A stretch of DNA of 64,000 bases from positions 62,001-126,000 of the forward strand of contig JAQUHA010000005.1 of the NCBI GenBank assembly GCA_028683855.1. The letters are read 5' to 3'. Both the position numbers and the translations under genes were made by a program. Source of the stretch: Desulfuromonadaceae bacterium (GTDB taxonomy: Bacteria; Desulfobacterota; Desulfuromonadia; Geobacterales; Pseudopelobacteraceae). How positions within the stretch are numbered: position 1 is the first letter of the stretch; every line of letters begins with the position of its first letter. Below the pieces are notes generated by a model. That model did not search any database and was not told where the DNA came from. It saw nothing but the letters and a program-made list of their open reading frames with translations. Positions 43,140 through 52,105 of the stretch are shown piece by piece.

Positions 43140-44212
43140 GGCTCGCCGATCTGCTTCAGCATCTTGTCAAAATCGCTTTCAAACAGCCGATCCTGGACGA
43201 TGCGGTATTTTTCGAACTCGCATTCGGCGTGGGCCTTGGCGATTTCCGCCGTGACTTTGCCCGCGTCCTGCAAGATTTCCCGATCCCAGAGCCTCAAAAA
43301 GCCAGCCAGGCGGTCTTCCCAGTCGGCCATAGTCATGGGGATACGGCGCATCGCCTGTACTTCCGCCATATCCAGATAGGCTGACACGATGCGCTGCATC
43401 TGCGCCAGCTCAAACTCTGCAAGGTAGTTCTTGGCAACGGAGACATCGTATTTGTGGATTTTTCCCTTGGGAGCACCCTCCCAATGGGTTAATCCCATAT
43501 TTTCCTTTTGGTGATCAGCGCGATCCACGATAACCTCCGCCGCCGTCTGACCGTGGATGGCGTAGTGCAGTTTGTTCTGCACGGCAGCAAAAAAACGCTT
43601 GGTGGCCGTAGCGGTCGAGTCATAGTCCAGCGCAGTGGCGTAGATGTCGGTGATCTTCTGGTAAAACTTACGCTCCGAAAGCCGGATTTCCCGGATTTTT
43701 TCCAGTTGCCGCTCGAAAAACTCTTTTGTCAGGACGCTGCCGCCCGCCTTGAGACGATCCACGTCCATGACCCAGCCCTGGATCGTGTAATCCTTGACAA
43801 TCTGGTTGGCCCATTTGCGGAATTGCACCGCGCGCTCGTTTTCGATCTTGAAGCCCACGGCAATGATGGCTTGCAGACTGTAATGTTTGACCCGATATGA
43901 CTTACCATCGGCGGCAGTTGTTAAGTACGACTTAACAACTGCCGCCTCTTCAAGCTCGTTGTCGGCAAAGATGCGTTTCAGATGCTGATTGATAGCGGGC
44001 ACAGAGACATCGTAGATTGTTGCCATCATCTTTTGCGTCAGCCAGATGTTTTCTTCTTCATAGCGCATTTCCACGCTGGTCTCTTGATTGCCACTGGCGG
44101 CGACAAAAGTCAGATATTCGGCTGCCGACGAACGCGCTACGGATGTATTCCCCTCCCGTGGAGGGGTGCCCCGAAGGGGCGGGGTGGTGCCTTTGCTGAT
44201 CTTATTGCTCAT
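43136..44212 (-). CDS. RhuM-family protein (virulence RhuM/Fic-like island protein); start MSNK at 44212 preferred
   Basis: MRYEEENIWLTQKMMATIYDVSVPAINQHLKRIFADNEL; TTAADGKSYRVKHYSLQAIIAVGFKI. Confidence 0.9.
   Translation of the reverse strand: MSNKISKGTTPPLRGTPPREGNTSVARSSAAEYLTFVAASGNQETSVEMRYEEENIWLTQKMMATIYDVSVPAINQHLKRIFADNELEEAAVVKSYLTTAADGKSYRVKHYSLQAIIAVGFKIENERAVQFRKWANQIVKDYTIQGWVMDVDRLKAGGSVLTKEFFERQLEKIREIRLSERKFYQKITDIYATALDYDSTATATKRFFAAVQNKLHYAIHGQTAAEVIVDRADHQKENMGLTHWEGAPKGKIHKYDVSVAKNYLAEFELAQMQRIVSAYLDMAEVQAMRRIPMTMADWEDRLAGFLRLWDREILQDAGKVTAEIAKAHAECEFEKYRIVQDRLFESDFDKMLKQIGEP
43910..43946. repeat. 37-bp perfect palindrome (17-bp arms, 3-nt centre) inside rhuM
   Basis: ggcggcagttgttaagt-acg-acttaacaactgccgcc. 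Confidence 0.92.
44148..44191. repeat. GC-rich palindromic element in the 5' end of rhuM
   Basis: ttcccctcccgtggaggggtgccccgaaggggcggggtggtgcc; near-identical core at 45795-45829. Confidence 0.85.
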
Positions 44213-47200
44213 ACGCCCCCAGCCCCGAAATCTCCCGCCCCTGGGCAAGCTTGTGCAGCAGCGGGATCAAGTCTTCCATCAGCGCCAGTTCCGCCTTGGT
44301 GCGGGCTTTCCAGCCCAGTTCCAGCGGGGCCATGAGGTCGCTCAACTGTTCGCCGTCGAAGATCATGCGGCGCAGAATGGCGTCCACAAAGCCTTGCAGA
44401 GCGGCGGCATCGAGCCCGTGCTTTTCGGCAATAGTGGCCAGTTGGCGGGCGTGCTTCTCTGCCTTGAAGCTCTCGAAGCCGGTGCGGATGGCGTTTTCGT
44501 CCAGAGCCTTGCCAGCTTCCAGGGTGCCGATGTACTCGGCAATGTCGTCACGCTCATCCATGAACTTGGCATCGGCTTGAATCAGACCAATCAGCTGCTG
44601 ACGGCTCATCTTCTGCTTGCCAGGTGTCTGCTGCGAGTAGCGGGCTATCAGCGCCATGATGTAGTCGTAATCGATTACGGCGCTGGCAAAGAGCACGAAC
44701 TCGAAATCGAGCTGCTCGATGGCGTCTTGCACGTCGCCGCCGTCCTTACCGGTTTTGCCCTGCTGGGCTTTGAGGCGCTGGGCGGTCTCCAGGTAGGAAC
44801 CTCGCAGGGAACGCAGCTCATCCTCGGGCAAAATGGCATTGATGGTGTGCTGTTGCGCTTCATCAATGTCAGTGTATTGGTCGAGCTGGGTCTTGAGGCG
44901 CTGCACTTCCTTGAAACGGGTAATGAATTCGATACGCGCGGTATCACCCTTCAGATTGTAGACGGCTTGTGGCTCGCACACCAGGCCACTTTGCGTCATG
45001 TACTGCTCCATCGCCGCTACTGCTTTTCGATATTTTTCAATCACCACGGGGGCTGGGTCCACCAGCCAGATCTCCTTGGCGGGTTTGCTGACCTCGCCGG
45101 AAAAGAGGCTGATGGCGGTATCGACCGCGTCCTGCTGCTGACGAAAGTCGAGGATGTTGCCATAGGGTTTGGTATCGTTGAGCACGCGGTTGGTGCGCGA
45201 AAACGCCTGAATCAGGCCGTGGAACTTGAGGTTCTTGTCCACGTAGAGGGTATTCAGGAACTTGGAATCGAAGCCGGTGAGGAGCATGTCCACCACGATG
45301 GTGATGTCGATCTTCTGCGCGTGGGGCAGATCGCTATTCGGGTATTGCTGATCCTTGATGCGCTTTTGCACGTCCTGATAGTAGAGGTCGAATTCACCGA
45401 TGCCGTGGTTGCTGCCGTAGTGGGCATTGTAGTCGGCGATGATCGCCTTGAGAGCTTCCTTCTTCTGGTCAGGGTTCTGCTCGTTATCGACCTTTTCCTG
45501 CGGCAGGTCTTCCTGAATCTGCTGCACGTCCTTGTTCCCTTCGGCGGGCGGGGAGAAGACACAGGCGATAGTGAGCGGCTGAAAGTCGGGGTCAGCGGCC
45601 TGCCGTTCCGCCTGCACGGTTTTGAACAGGGCGTGATATTCGATGGCGTCGTTGATGGAGGCGGTGGCCAGCACGGCGTTGAACTTGCGCCGGTTGGTGG
45701 CGGCGTCATGCTTGGCCAGGATGGCTTCGACGATGGCGCGCTTAGTCAGCGCCTCGCCCGGCTTCGCCGTCCACCCCTCCATAGGAGGCAACCACCCCGC
45801 CCCTTCGGGGCACCCCTCCACTGGAGGGGAATAACACCGCCCTAATTCCCCTCCTTTGGAGGGGTACGCCGTAGGCGGGGGGTGGTTGCCTTCCAGCTTG
45901 TAGTAATCGACATGGAAGCGCAGAACGTTGCGATCTTCGATGGCGTGGGTGATGGTATAGGCGTGAAGTTGCTGCTGGAATATGTCGGCTGTGGTCTTGT
46001 AGGACGCCTGCTCCCCTTCGATCTGCTGGTAACTGGCGTTCTGCTCGAAGATCGGCGTGCCGGTAAAGCCGAACAACTGGGCGTTGGGGAAGAACTCCTT
46101 GATCGCCTTGTGGTTCTCGCCGAATTGCGAGCGGTGGCATTCGTCGAAGATAAAGACCATGCGGCTTTGGCGTAGCGGCTCCAGCCGCTCCTTGTAGGTG
46201 CGTTTGTACGAGCCGTTCTTGTTACTGTCATCCAGCGCCAAACCGAGTTTCTGTATGGTAGTGACGATCACCTTGTCAGCGTAGTCGTCGGAGAGCAGGC
46301 GCCGCACCAGGGTTTCGGTGTTGGTGTTCTCCTCGACGCACCCATCCTGGAATTTGTTGAATTCCTCCCGCGTCTGCCGGTCGAGATCTTTACGATCGAC
46401 CACGAACAGGCATTTGTCGATGTCCGGGTTATCCTTGAGCAGGGTGGAGGCCTTGAACGAGGTGAGCGTCTTGCCACTACCGGTGGTGTGCCAGATGTAG
46501 CCGTTGCCGCTATGCTGGTGGATGCAATCGACGATCGCCCTGACGGCATAGATCTGATAGGGCCGCATGATCATGAGCTTCTGCTCGCTGGCGACCAGTA
46601 CCATGTAGCGGCTGATCATCTCGCCCAGAACGCACTTGGAGAGGAAGCGCAAGGAGAAGTCGTCGAGATGGGTGACTTTGCTGTTATCCACGTCCGCGAA
46701 CTGATAGAGCGGCAAGAAACGTTCGTCGGCATTGAAGCTGAAGTGGCGGGCGTTGTTGTTGGCGAAGTACCAGGTATCGCTGCGGTTGCTGACGATAAAA
46801 AGTTGCAGGAAACAGAGCAGGGTTTTGTTGTAGCCGTTGCCGAGATCGTTCTTGTAATCGACGATCTGCTGCATGGCCCGGCGTGGGCTGATTTGCAGGG
46901 TCTTCAGCTCGATCTGCACCGCTGGCACACCGTTGATGAGCAGGATCACGTCATAACGGTGGTGGCTGTAATCAGTGTTGATGCGGAGTTGATTGATCAC
47001 CTCAAAGCTGTTCTTGCACCAGTCCTTGATGTTGACCAGAGTGTAGTAGAGCGGCGTGCCATCGTCGCGCTCGAAGCTGTTCTTCTCGCGCAGGTGCTTA
47101 GCGGCGGCGAAGACGTCGGGGGTGACGATGGAATCGAGAAGGCGAGCGAATTCACTGTCGGTGAGATGGACGCGATTCAGTGCCTCGAACTGCTGGCGGA

Positions 47201-47303
47201 AGTTGTTTTCCAGCGCGGCGCGGTCGCGGATGTCCGGGCGGTAGGTGTATTTGAGCTCGACCAGTTTCTCGATCAGGGATTGTTCGATTTCTTGTTCAGT
47301 CAT
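44202..47303 (-). CDS. hsdR: Type I restriction enzyme HsdR subunit
   Basis: YIWHTTGSGKTLTSFKA; FIFDECHRSQFGENH; GFTGTPIF. Confidence 0.95.
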   Translation of the reverse strand: MTEQEIEQSLIEKLVELKYTYRPDIRDRAALENNFRQQFEALNRVHLTDSEFARLLDSIVTPDVFAAAKHLREKNSFERDDGTPLYYTLVNIKDWCKNSFEVINQLRINTDYSHHRYDVILLINGVPAVQIELKTLQISPRRAMQQIVDYKNDLGNGYNKTLLCFLQLFIVSNRSDTWYFANNNARHFSFNADERFLPLYQFADVDNSKVTHLDDFSLRFLSKCVLGEMISRYMVLVASEQKLMIMRPYQIYAVRAIVDCIHQHSGNGYIWHTTGSGKTLTSFKASTLLKDNPDIDKCLFVVDRKDLDRQTREEFNKFQDGCVEENTNTETLVRRLLSDDYADKVIVTTIQKLGLALDDSNKNGSYKRTYKERLEPLRQSRMVFIFDECHRSQFGENHKAIKEFFPNAQLFGFTGTPIFEQNASYQQIEGEQASYKTTADIFQQQLHAYTITHAIEDRNVLRFHVDYYKLEGNHPPPTAYPSKGGELGRCYSPPVEGCPEGAGWLPPMEGWTAKPGEALTKRAIVEAILAKHDAATNRRKFNAVLATASINDAIEYHALFKTVQAERQAADPDFQPLTIACVFSPPAEGNKDVQQIQEDLPQEKVDNEQNPDQKKEALKAIIADYNAHYGSNHGIGEFDLYYQDVQKRIKDQQYPNSDLPHAQKIDITIVVDMLLTGFDSKFLNTLYVDKNLKFHGLIQAFSRTNRVLNDTKPYGNILDFRQQQDAVDTAISLFSGEVSKPAKEIWLVDPAPVVIEKYRKAVAAMEQYMTQSGLVCEPQAVYNLKGDTARIEFITRFKEVQRLKTQLDQYTDIDEAQQHTINAILPEDELRSLRGSYLETAQRLKAQQGKTGKDGGDVQDAIEQLDFEFVLFASAVIDYDYIMALIARYSQQTPGKQKMSRQQLIGLIQADAKFMDERDDIAEYIGTLEAGKALDENAIRTGFESFKAEKHARQLATIAEKHGLDAAALQGFVDAILRRMIFDGEQLSDLMAPLELGWKARTKAELALMEDLIPLLHKLAQGREISGLGAYEQ
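45771..45890. repeat. Composite GC-rich palindromic element apparently inserted in frame in hsdR
   Basis: ggcaaccaccccgccccttcggggcacccctccactggagggg ... ctcctttggaggggtacgccgtaggcggggggtggttgcc; terminal inverted repeats GGCAACCACCCCGCC / GGCGGGGGGTGGTTGCC. Confidence 0.85.
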
Positions 47304-47439
47304 TGCTCATCATTCTGGATATGGCTTTTATTGAAGCGTGCGTAGTGAAAAGGCAAAATTGAAAGATCCTGAATTATCATTTTTTTGAACAAGAAGCCAG
47401 TTTTATTCAGTAATGACGCTTGTACGCAGTTCATAAACA

Positions 47440-47850
47440 GGGGGCATTCTTCGTGATAAGGGCCAAAGACAATCTGAAATTCAAGCGTCTCTACTCTGCA
47501 CCAAAGGACAGGGAAGCGGGTATACGAGCTGATCAGGTTATCACCTTGGTGACAAAAAAATAGAAGAAGGGATATCCGGAACGGCTACGTCGGGTCAGCT
47601 ATGTTGACAAAGAACGAAACAAGCGACTGGTGTTTCTTACGAACAATTTTGACATCCTGGCAAAGACAGTTGCCGATGTCTACAAGCAGCGATGGCAGGT
47701 TGAGCTGTTTTTCAAATGGATCAAGCAGCACCTGCGTTTCAAAAAGTTCTATGGAACATCTGAAAATGCTGTCAAAAGTCAGATATGGGTCGGGCTCTGT
47801 ATGTACCTGCTCGTAGCAATTGCCAAAAAACGACTCGACGTTCCGTAAGG
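47440..47850 (+). pseudogene. 3' remnant of IS4-family transposase (frameshifted/truncated)
   Basis: RAKDNLKFKRLYSAPKDREAG ... NKRLVFLTNNFDILAKTVADVYKQRWQVELFFKWIKQHLRFKKFYGTSENAVKSQIWVGLCMYLLVAIAKKRL. Confidence 0.85.
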
Positions 47851-48053
47851 AGTCAAGAGCCTTCGAATAGTGACTTGATGCATCAATTCCAAGCTCGGTA
47901 AGAACTTTTAAAGCAAGCAGATTGACACGGGTTGCCTCAGTTCCGGCTGAATATGCCTTACAACTGTCACCAAGATAGTGATTTACCAATGCTTCAGCCA
48001 TTTGAGAACGGCAGGAGTTGTGACTGCAAAGAAAAAAGTATCTGTTTTTTCAT
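47850..48053 (-). pseudogene. ArsC-like low-molecular-weight phosphatase fragment, truncated at the IS4 remnant
   Basis: Minus-strand frame gives KNRYFFLCSHNSCRSQMAEALVNHYLGDSCKAYSAGTEATRVNLLALKVLTELGIDASSHYSKAL; ATG lies one frame off across a homopolymer; C-terminus missing. Confidence 0.75.
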
Positions 48054-48184
48054 AAAACAAAGAATATCCGCTTTTACGGAGATTTAAAGCTAAAATATAT
48101 TGCATTCAATACGTTGCTGAGATAATACAGCAACGTGCGTTAATAAACAGTAACCGTTCCGAATCAATGTAAAAAGGGAAATTA

Positions 48185-48271
48185 ATGCTTGAACTTGTTT
48201 TTATAGATGATGATTCTTTAGGAAAGCACCGTAGCGTTATCATGTCTAACTCTCCAATAAAACCGAAATGA
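48185..48271 (+). CDS. Possible 28-aa small ORF upstream of and overlapping the YeeE-type gene
   Basis: AAAGGGAAATTA-ATG; MLELVFIDDDSLGKHRSVIMSNSPIKPK*; ATGA overlap with next start. Confidence 0.4.
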   Translation: MLELVFIDDDSLGKHRSVIMSNSPIKPK

Positions 48272-49380
48272 ACATTTCAGTAATATATATAGTCATAACA
48301 AGCTTTATTTTAGGGATCTCTTCGGGGTTCATAATGCACCGTTCAGACTTCTGTATTGCCGGAATGTTCAGAGATCTCTTCCTGTTCAAATCCGTATCTA
48401 AGTTACGCTCTCTAATCCTTCTTATATCAGTCAGCATGGCATTATTTGAAATTGCCAGGTTATTCGGTTTTATATCTATATATCCATTCCCCCTGCTAGG
48501 TTCACCTTCACTTGCAAATACAGTAGGTGGCTTCATTTTCGGAATCGGAATGGTGCTTGCCGGTGGGTGTGTTGTCGGTTCACTCTATAAAATGGGGAGC
48601 GGAAGCGTTATTAGTGCGGTAGCTTGTGCAGGCTTAGTTACAGGGAGCGGCATTTACGCTGAAATACATCCAATATGGGCAATAGCTGTAGCGCAGACTG
48701 CATTTCTGAAGGGGAAGATCACCCTGCCGCAGATTTTTGATATTACCCCTTTACCTGTAATTTCAGTGCTGAGTCTTATTTCATTATTCTATTTCTACGG
48801 CTGTTTCAGAAGCGGTATGATGACGCGCATCACATACGCGGATGGCTCTATACAGCCTTGGAAAGCTGCAATATTACTCTCTTTTATCGGACTTATTTCG
48901 CTTATTTTAATTGGTATGCCTCTAGGCATAACAACAGCTTATGCCAAAACAGCATCATTTATCGAATCTGTTTTCTTCAGCGCACATCTGGACGGGCTTG
49001 CTTTTTTCAAACTCGAACCACTAAAGTATTCGCAGCCGATAACCGGTATGCCGCTTGTTGGAGGGCCCGGACCAAAAATGGATGCAATCGCTATGATTCA
49101 GTTCCCTCTGATATTCGGCATTATTATCGGGAGCGCCCTCTCCTCCCTTATTCTTAAAGAGTTCAGGATATTCGCAAAAGCTCCACTACGACAGTATCTT
49201 TCGGCAGGTATAGGGGGAATTATCATGGGGTTGGCAAGTCGTATGGCTCCAGCCTGCAATATTTGGCACCTTATGGGCGGATTACCTATCCTCGGCATAC
49301 AGAGCATACTGTTTCTGATTGGACTGTTTCCCGGCGCCTGGCTGGGTAGTATCATTCTTTCTCGGGTTGTCATCAAATAA
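48268..49380 (+). CDS. YeeE/YedE-family sulfur-compound transporter
   Basis: Polytopic; SGFIMHRSDFCIAGMFRDLF; GIGMVLAGGCVVGSLYKMGSG; GGIIMGLASRMAPACNIWHLMGG. Confidence 0.88.
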   Translation: MNISVIYIVITSFILGISSGFIMHRSDFCIAGMFRDLFLFKSVSKLRSLILLISVSMALFEIARLFGFISIYPFPLLGSPSLANTVGGFIFGIGMVLAGGCVVGSLYKMGSGSVISAVACAGLVTGSGIYAEIHPIWAIAVAQTAFLKGKITLPQIFDITPLPVISVLSLISLFYFYGCFRSGMMTRITYADGSIQPWKAAILLSFIGLISLILIGMPLGITTAYAKTASFIESVFFSAHLDGLAFFKLEPLKYSQPITGMPLVGGPGPKMDAIAMIQFPLIFGIIIGSALSSLILKEFRIFAKAPLRQYLSAGIGGIIMGLASRMAPACNIWHLMGGLPILGIQSILFLIGLFPGAWLGSIILSRVVIK

Positions 49381-49396
49381 TAAGGGGTGTCTTTAA

Positions 49397-49648
49397 GTGA
49401 AATCAAATGATGTGAATATTATAGAATTTAATCTTTGCGGCCAGATATGCCCATCGACCTTACTCGTAGCCCTTAGAGAGATAAATAAAAATTCAGCATC
49501 ACTTTCAAACGGTGAAATTAAGCTGCTTTTTAAAACTGACAACCGTGACTCAATTAATACTATACCCGAAACATCCAGAAATATGGGTTTTAGGGTTGAA
49601 GTTGAAAAGAGGGGTGCTCAATACGAAATTCTGGTTTCAAATATTTAG
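49397..49648 (+). CDS. TusA/SirA-like sulfur carrier protein
   Basis: FNLCGQICPSTLLVALREI CPxx motif; 17 nt after YeeE. Confidence 0.82.
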   Translation: MKSNDVNIIEFNLCGQICPSTLLVALREINKNSASLSNGEIKLLFKTDNRDSINTIPETSRNMGFRVEVEKRGAQYEILVSNI

Positions 49649-49694
49649 GCTACAGATAGACTGCTATACTGAAACCATCTATTAAGAGGTTACT

Positions 49695-51896
49695 ATGACT
49701 GAAAATTTATCCGGTTTATCTGAGGGCTCTGCGAGAGCGACCTGCATTGAAGAAGAGCAGGCAAGACAAATTGAGATTTTGATAAAAGAGAATAATGAGT
49801 TACGAAAAAAAGTTGAACTTAAAAGTATTTATATTCGCAGCAAGGTAAACCAGTTGCTTGATATGATGGGGACTCTACCGCTTAAGACTGAAGAACTCGA
49901 TGACGATATGCTGGTGGAGTTCGACCCGCTAGGAATAATATCTGAATCGTTCAAGAAAGTTCTGGCAAACCTGAACAGTACAAATACGAAACTGCATATT
50001 GCCCATAAAGAGATTCTGGCGATTTTTGATGCCGCTGACGTAGGTATTTTACACATAGATAAGAACAAAACTGTTCTTTCCCACAACAACAAATTGAAAG
50101 AGCTCTTTTTTCCAGAAAAGGACGAAGGTAAGTTCTCCAACTGCACCTGTTCAGAACTGATCTGCGGAAACAACCTGCCCGCTGAGGGTTGCTCTTTTAA
50201 TCAGATAATAGAGGGAAAAAGCAAGGCTCGCCTTCGACACTGGACTCATGGAGATTCCATTTTTGATGTTATCGGAACTCCGCTTCTTGATAACGATGGT
50301 CAGGTTGACAGCATAGTGCTGGTATATCACAACATCACAGAGCTGAAAAAGGTGGAGGAAGATCGGAGGGAGAATATTCAGTTTATTGAGGAGCTACTGA
50401 AAAACGCTCCCGTCGGAATCAGAGTTTTTGACGGTGAATCCGGCAGATGCCTACTTCTGAATCATGCTACTGCAGAGATAGCAGGTGGCGATCCCGAGAC
50501 GATGTGGAAGCAGAACTTTCGCAATCTTGAATCTTGGAAAAATTCCGGGTTGCTGAAAGGTGCCGAAGCTGTACTGGCTGATGGTGTAACCCGCATTTTA
50601 GAAGTTGAAATGTTAACCTCCTTCGGCAGGCAACCATCGGTAGAGTATATTATTTCGCGTTTTGATGTTCATAAAAAGCCGCATCTTCTGGTAATCGGGC
50701 GAGATATAACAGCTGAAAAACAGTTGGAGGACAAAAGCAGAACTATTGAAGCGCAGATGCTCCATGTCCAGAAACTTGAAAGCCTCGGAGTTCTTGCCGG
50801 AGGAATAGCTCACGATTTCAACAATATCCTTCTGGCAATTCTGGGCAATGCAGAACTGGCGCTGATGCGCCTTACCACTGAATCGCCGGCTCGTAAAAAT
50901 CTTCATCAGATTGAGAAGGCTGCACAGAGAGCAGCAGATCTCGCACAGCAGATGCTTGCCTATTCGGGAAGAGGGCATTTTGTTATCGAAGAGTTGGATA
51001 TCAACGCCATAATCAGAGAGATGAATCAAATCCTCGAAGTTTCCGTATCCAAGAAGGCGGCAATGCGCTTGAATCTGGCTGATAACCTCCCGTTTTTTCA
51101 GGGTGATGCAACACAGATAAGACAGATTATTATGAATCTTGTTATAAACGCTTCGGATGCAATTGGTGACGAAAGCGGTATTATTAATGTAAAAACAGGT
51201 TTTATGAATTGCGATCAAGCTTACCTTTCAAAGATCTGGCTCTACGACTCTCTGGAAGCGGGTGATTACATTTTTTTCGAGATAAGTGACAGCGGCTGCG
51301 GAATGAGCCATGAAACAATGGCGAAAATTTTCGATCCGTTTTTTACAACCAAGTTTACCGGCCGTGGTCTCGGGATGGCAGCGGTACTGGGAATAGTAAG
51401 GGGACACCGGGCGGCTATAACACTTTACAGTGAGCCGGAAAAAGGGAGCTGCTTCAAAGTTCTATTACCGGCGACATCTTCGACATCTTTACACTCCGAT
51501 AGCATTACCAGTATGGATAAACCGACAGAAGGTTCAGGCTTTATACTTCTTGTGGATGATGAAGAAATTATTCTATCTCTCGGAAGGGAGATGCTTGAAG
51601 AGCTGGGTTACAAAGTACTTACTGCAAAGGACGGCGTTGAAGCTGTTGATATTTTCACCACCAGCAAGGAGGATATTTTGTGTGTGATATTGGATCTTAC
51701 CATGCCTCGTCTTGATGGAGAACAGACATACAGAGAGCTGCAACGGTTAGATCCGAATGTTCAGGTTATTATATCAAGTGGATTTAACGAGCAGGAGGTT
51801 TCAATGAAATTTGTAGGAAAGGATCTTGCAAGTTTTATACAGAAACCGTACAAACTTGCCGAGCTGAGTCGTAAAATAAGTGACATTCATCGGTAA
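49695..51896 (+). CDS. Hybrid PAS sensor histidine kinase with C-terminal receiver
   Basis: PAS-like regions; GGIAHDFNNILLAILGNAELAL; HATPase; receiver LLVDDEE...ILDLTMP. Confidence 0.93.
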   Translation: MTENLSGLSEGSARATCIEEEQARQIEILIKENNELRKKVELKSIYIRSKVNQLLDMMGTLPLKTEELDDDMLVEFDPLGIISESFKKVLANLNSTNTKLHIAHKEILAIFDAADVGILHIDKNKTVLSHNNKLKELFFPEKDEGKFSNCTCSELICGNNLPAEGCSFNQIIEGKSKARLRHWTHGDSIFDVIGTPLLDNDGQVDSIVLVYHNITELKKVEEDRRENIQFIEELLKNAPVGIRVFDGESGRCLLLNHATAEIAGGDPETMWKQNFRNLESWKNSGLLKGAEAVLADGVTRILEVEMLTSFGRQPSVEYIISRFDVHKKPHLLVIGRDITAEKQLEDKSRTIEAQMLHVQKLESLGVLAGGIAHDFNNILLAILGNAELALMRLTTESPARKNLHQIEKAAQRAADLAQQMLAYSGRGHFVIEELDINAIIREMNQILEVSVSKKAAMRLNLADNLPFFQGDATQIRQIIMNLVINASDAIGDESGIINVKTGFMNCDQAYLSKIWLYDSLEAGDYIFFEISDSGCGMSHETMAKIFDPFFTTKFTGRGLGMAAVLGIVRGHRAAITLYSEPEKGSCFKVLLPATSSTSLHSDSITSMDKPTEGSGFILLVDDEEIILSLGREMLEELGYKVLTAKDGVEAVDIFTTSKEDILCVILDLTMPRLDGEQTYRELQRLDPNVQVIISSGFNEQEVSMKFVGKDLASFIQKPYKLAELSRKISDIHR

Positions 51897-52105
51897 TTGA
51901 GGTCGTTATAGGCAATAATAGGTTCAGACAGAATGAGATCAGAAGATGCAATGAAAACTTGACAAGAGAGTATTTAAAACTACTATGTTGAGTTTACTTT
52001 GAATTATTTTCGTCGAACAGGCTTAATACCGCTATTATTAAATCTTCGGTTCGGGAAATAACTTCTATGTTATGGCAAGAAAAATTAAAGAAAAGAGGAG
52101 AGAGT

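Noticed and set aside
44088-45845. 585-aa plus-strand ORF opposite hsdR
   Set aside because: Antisense shadow of the HsdR coding sequence in GC-rich DNA; translation is low-similarity V/L/G-rich sequence without domain motifs.
41309-45890. CRISPR array or invertible hsdS cassette in the repeat-rich RM island
   Set aside because: Repeats are palindromic, few and irregularly spaced with no spacers; there is no second inverted hsdS copy or nearby invertase.
46488-47345. 285-aa plus-strand ORF opposite hsdR
   Set aside because: Same antisense-shadow effect; hsdR motifs are on the minus strand.
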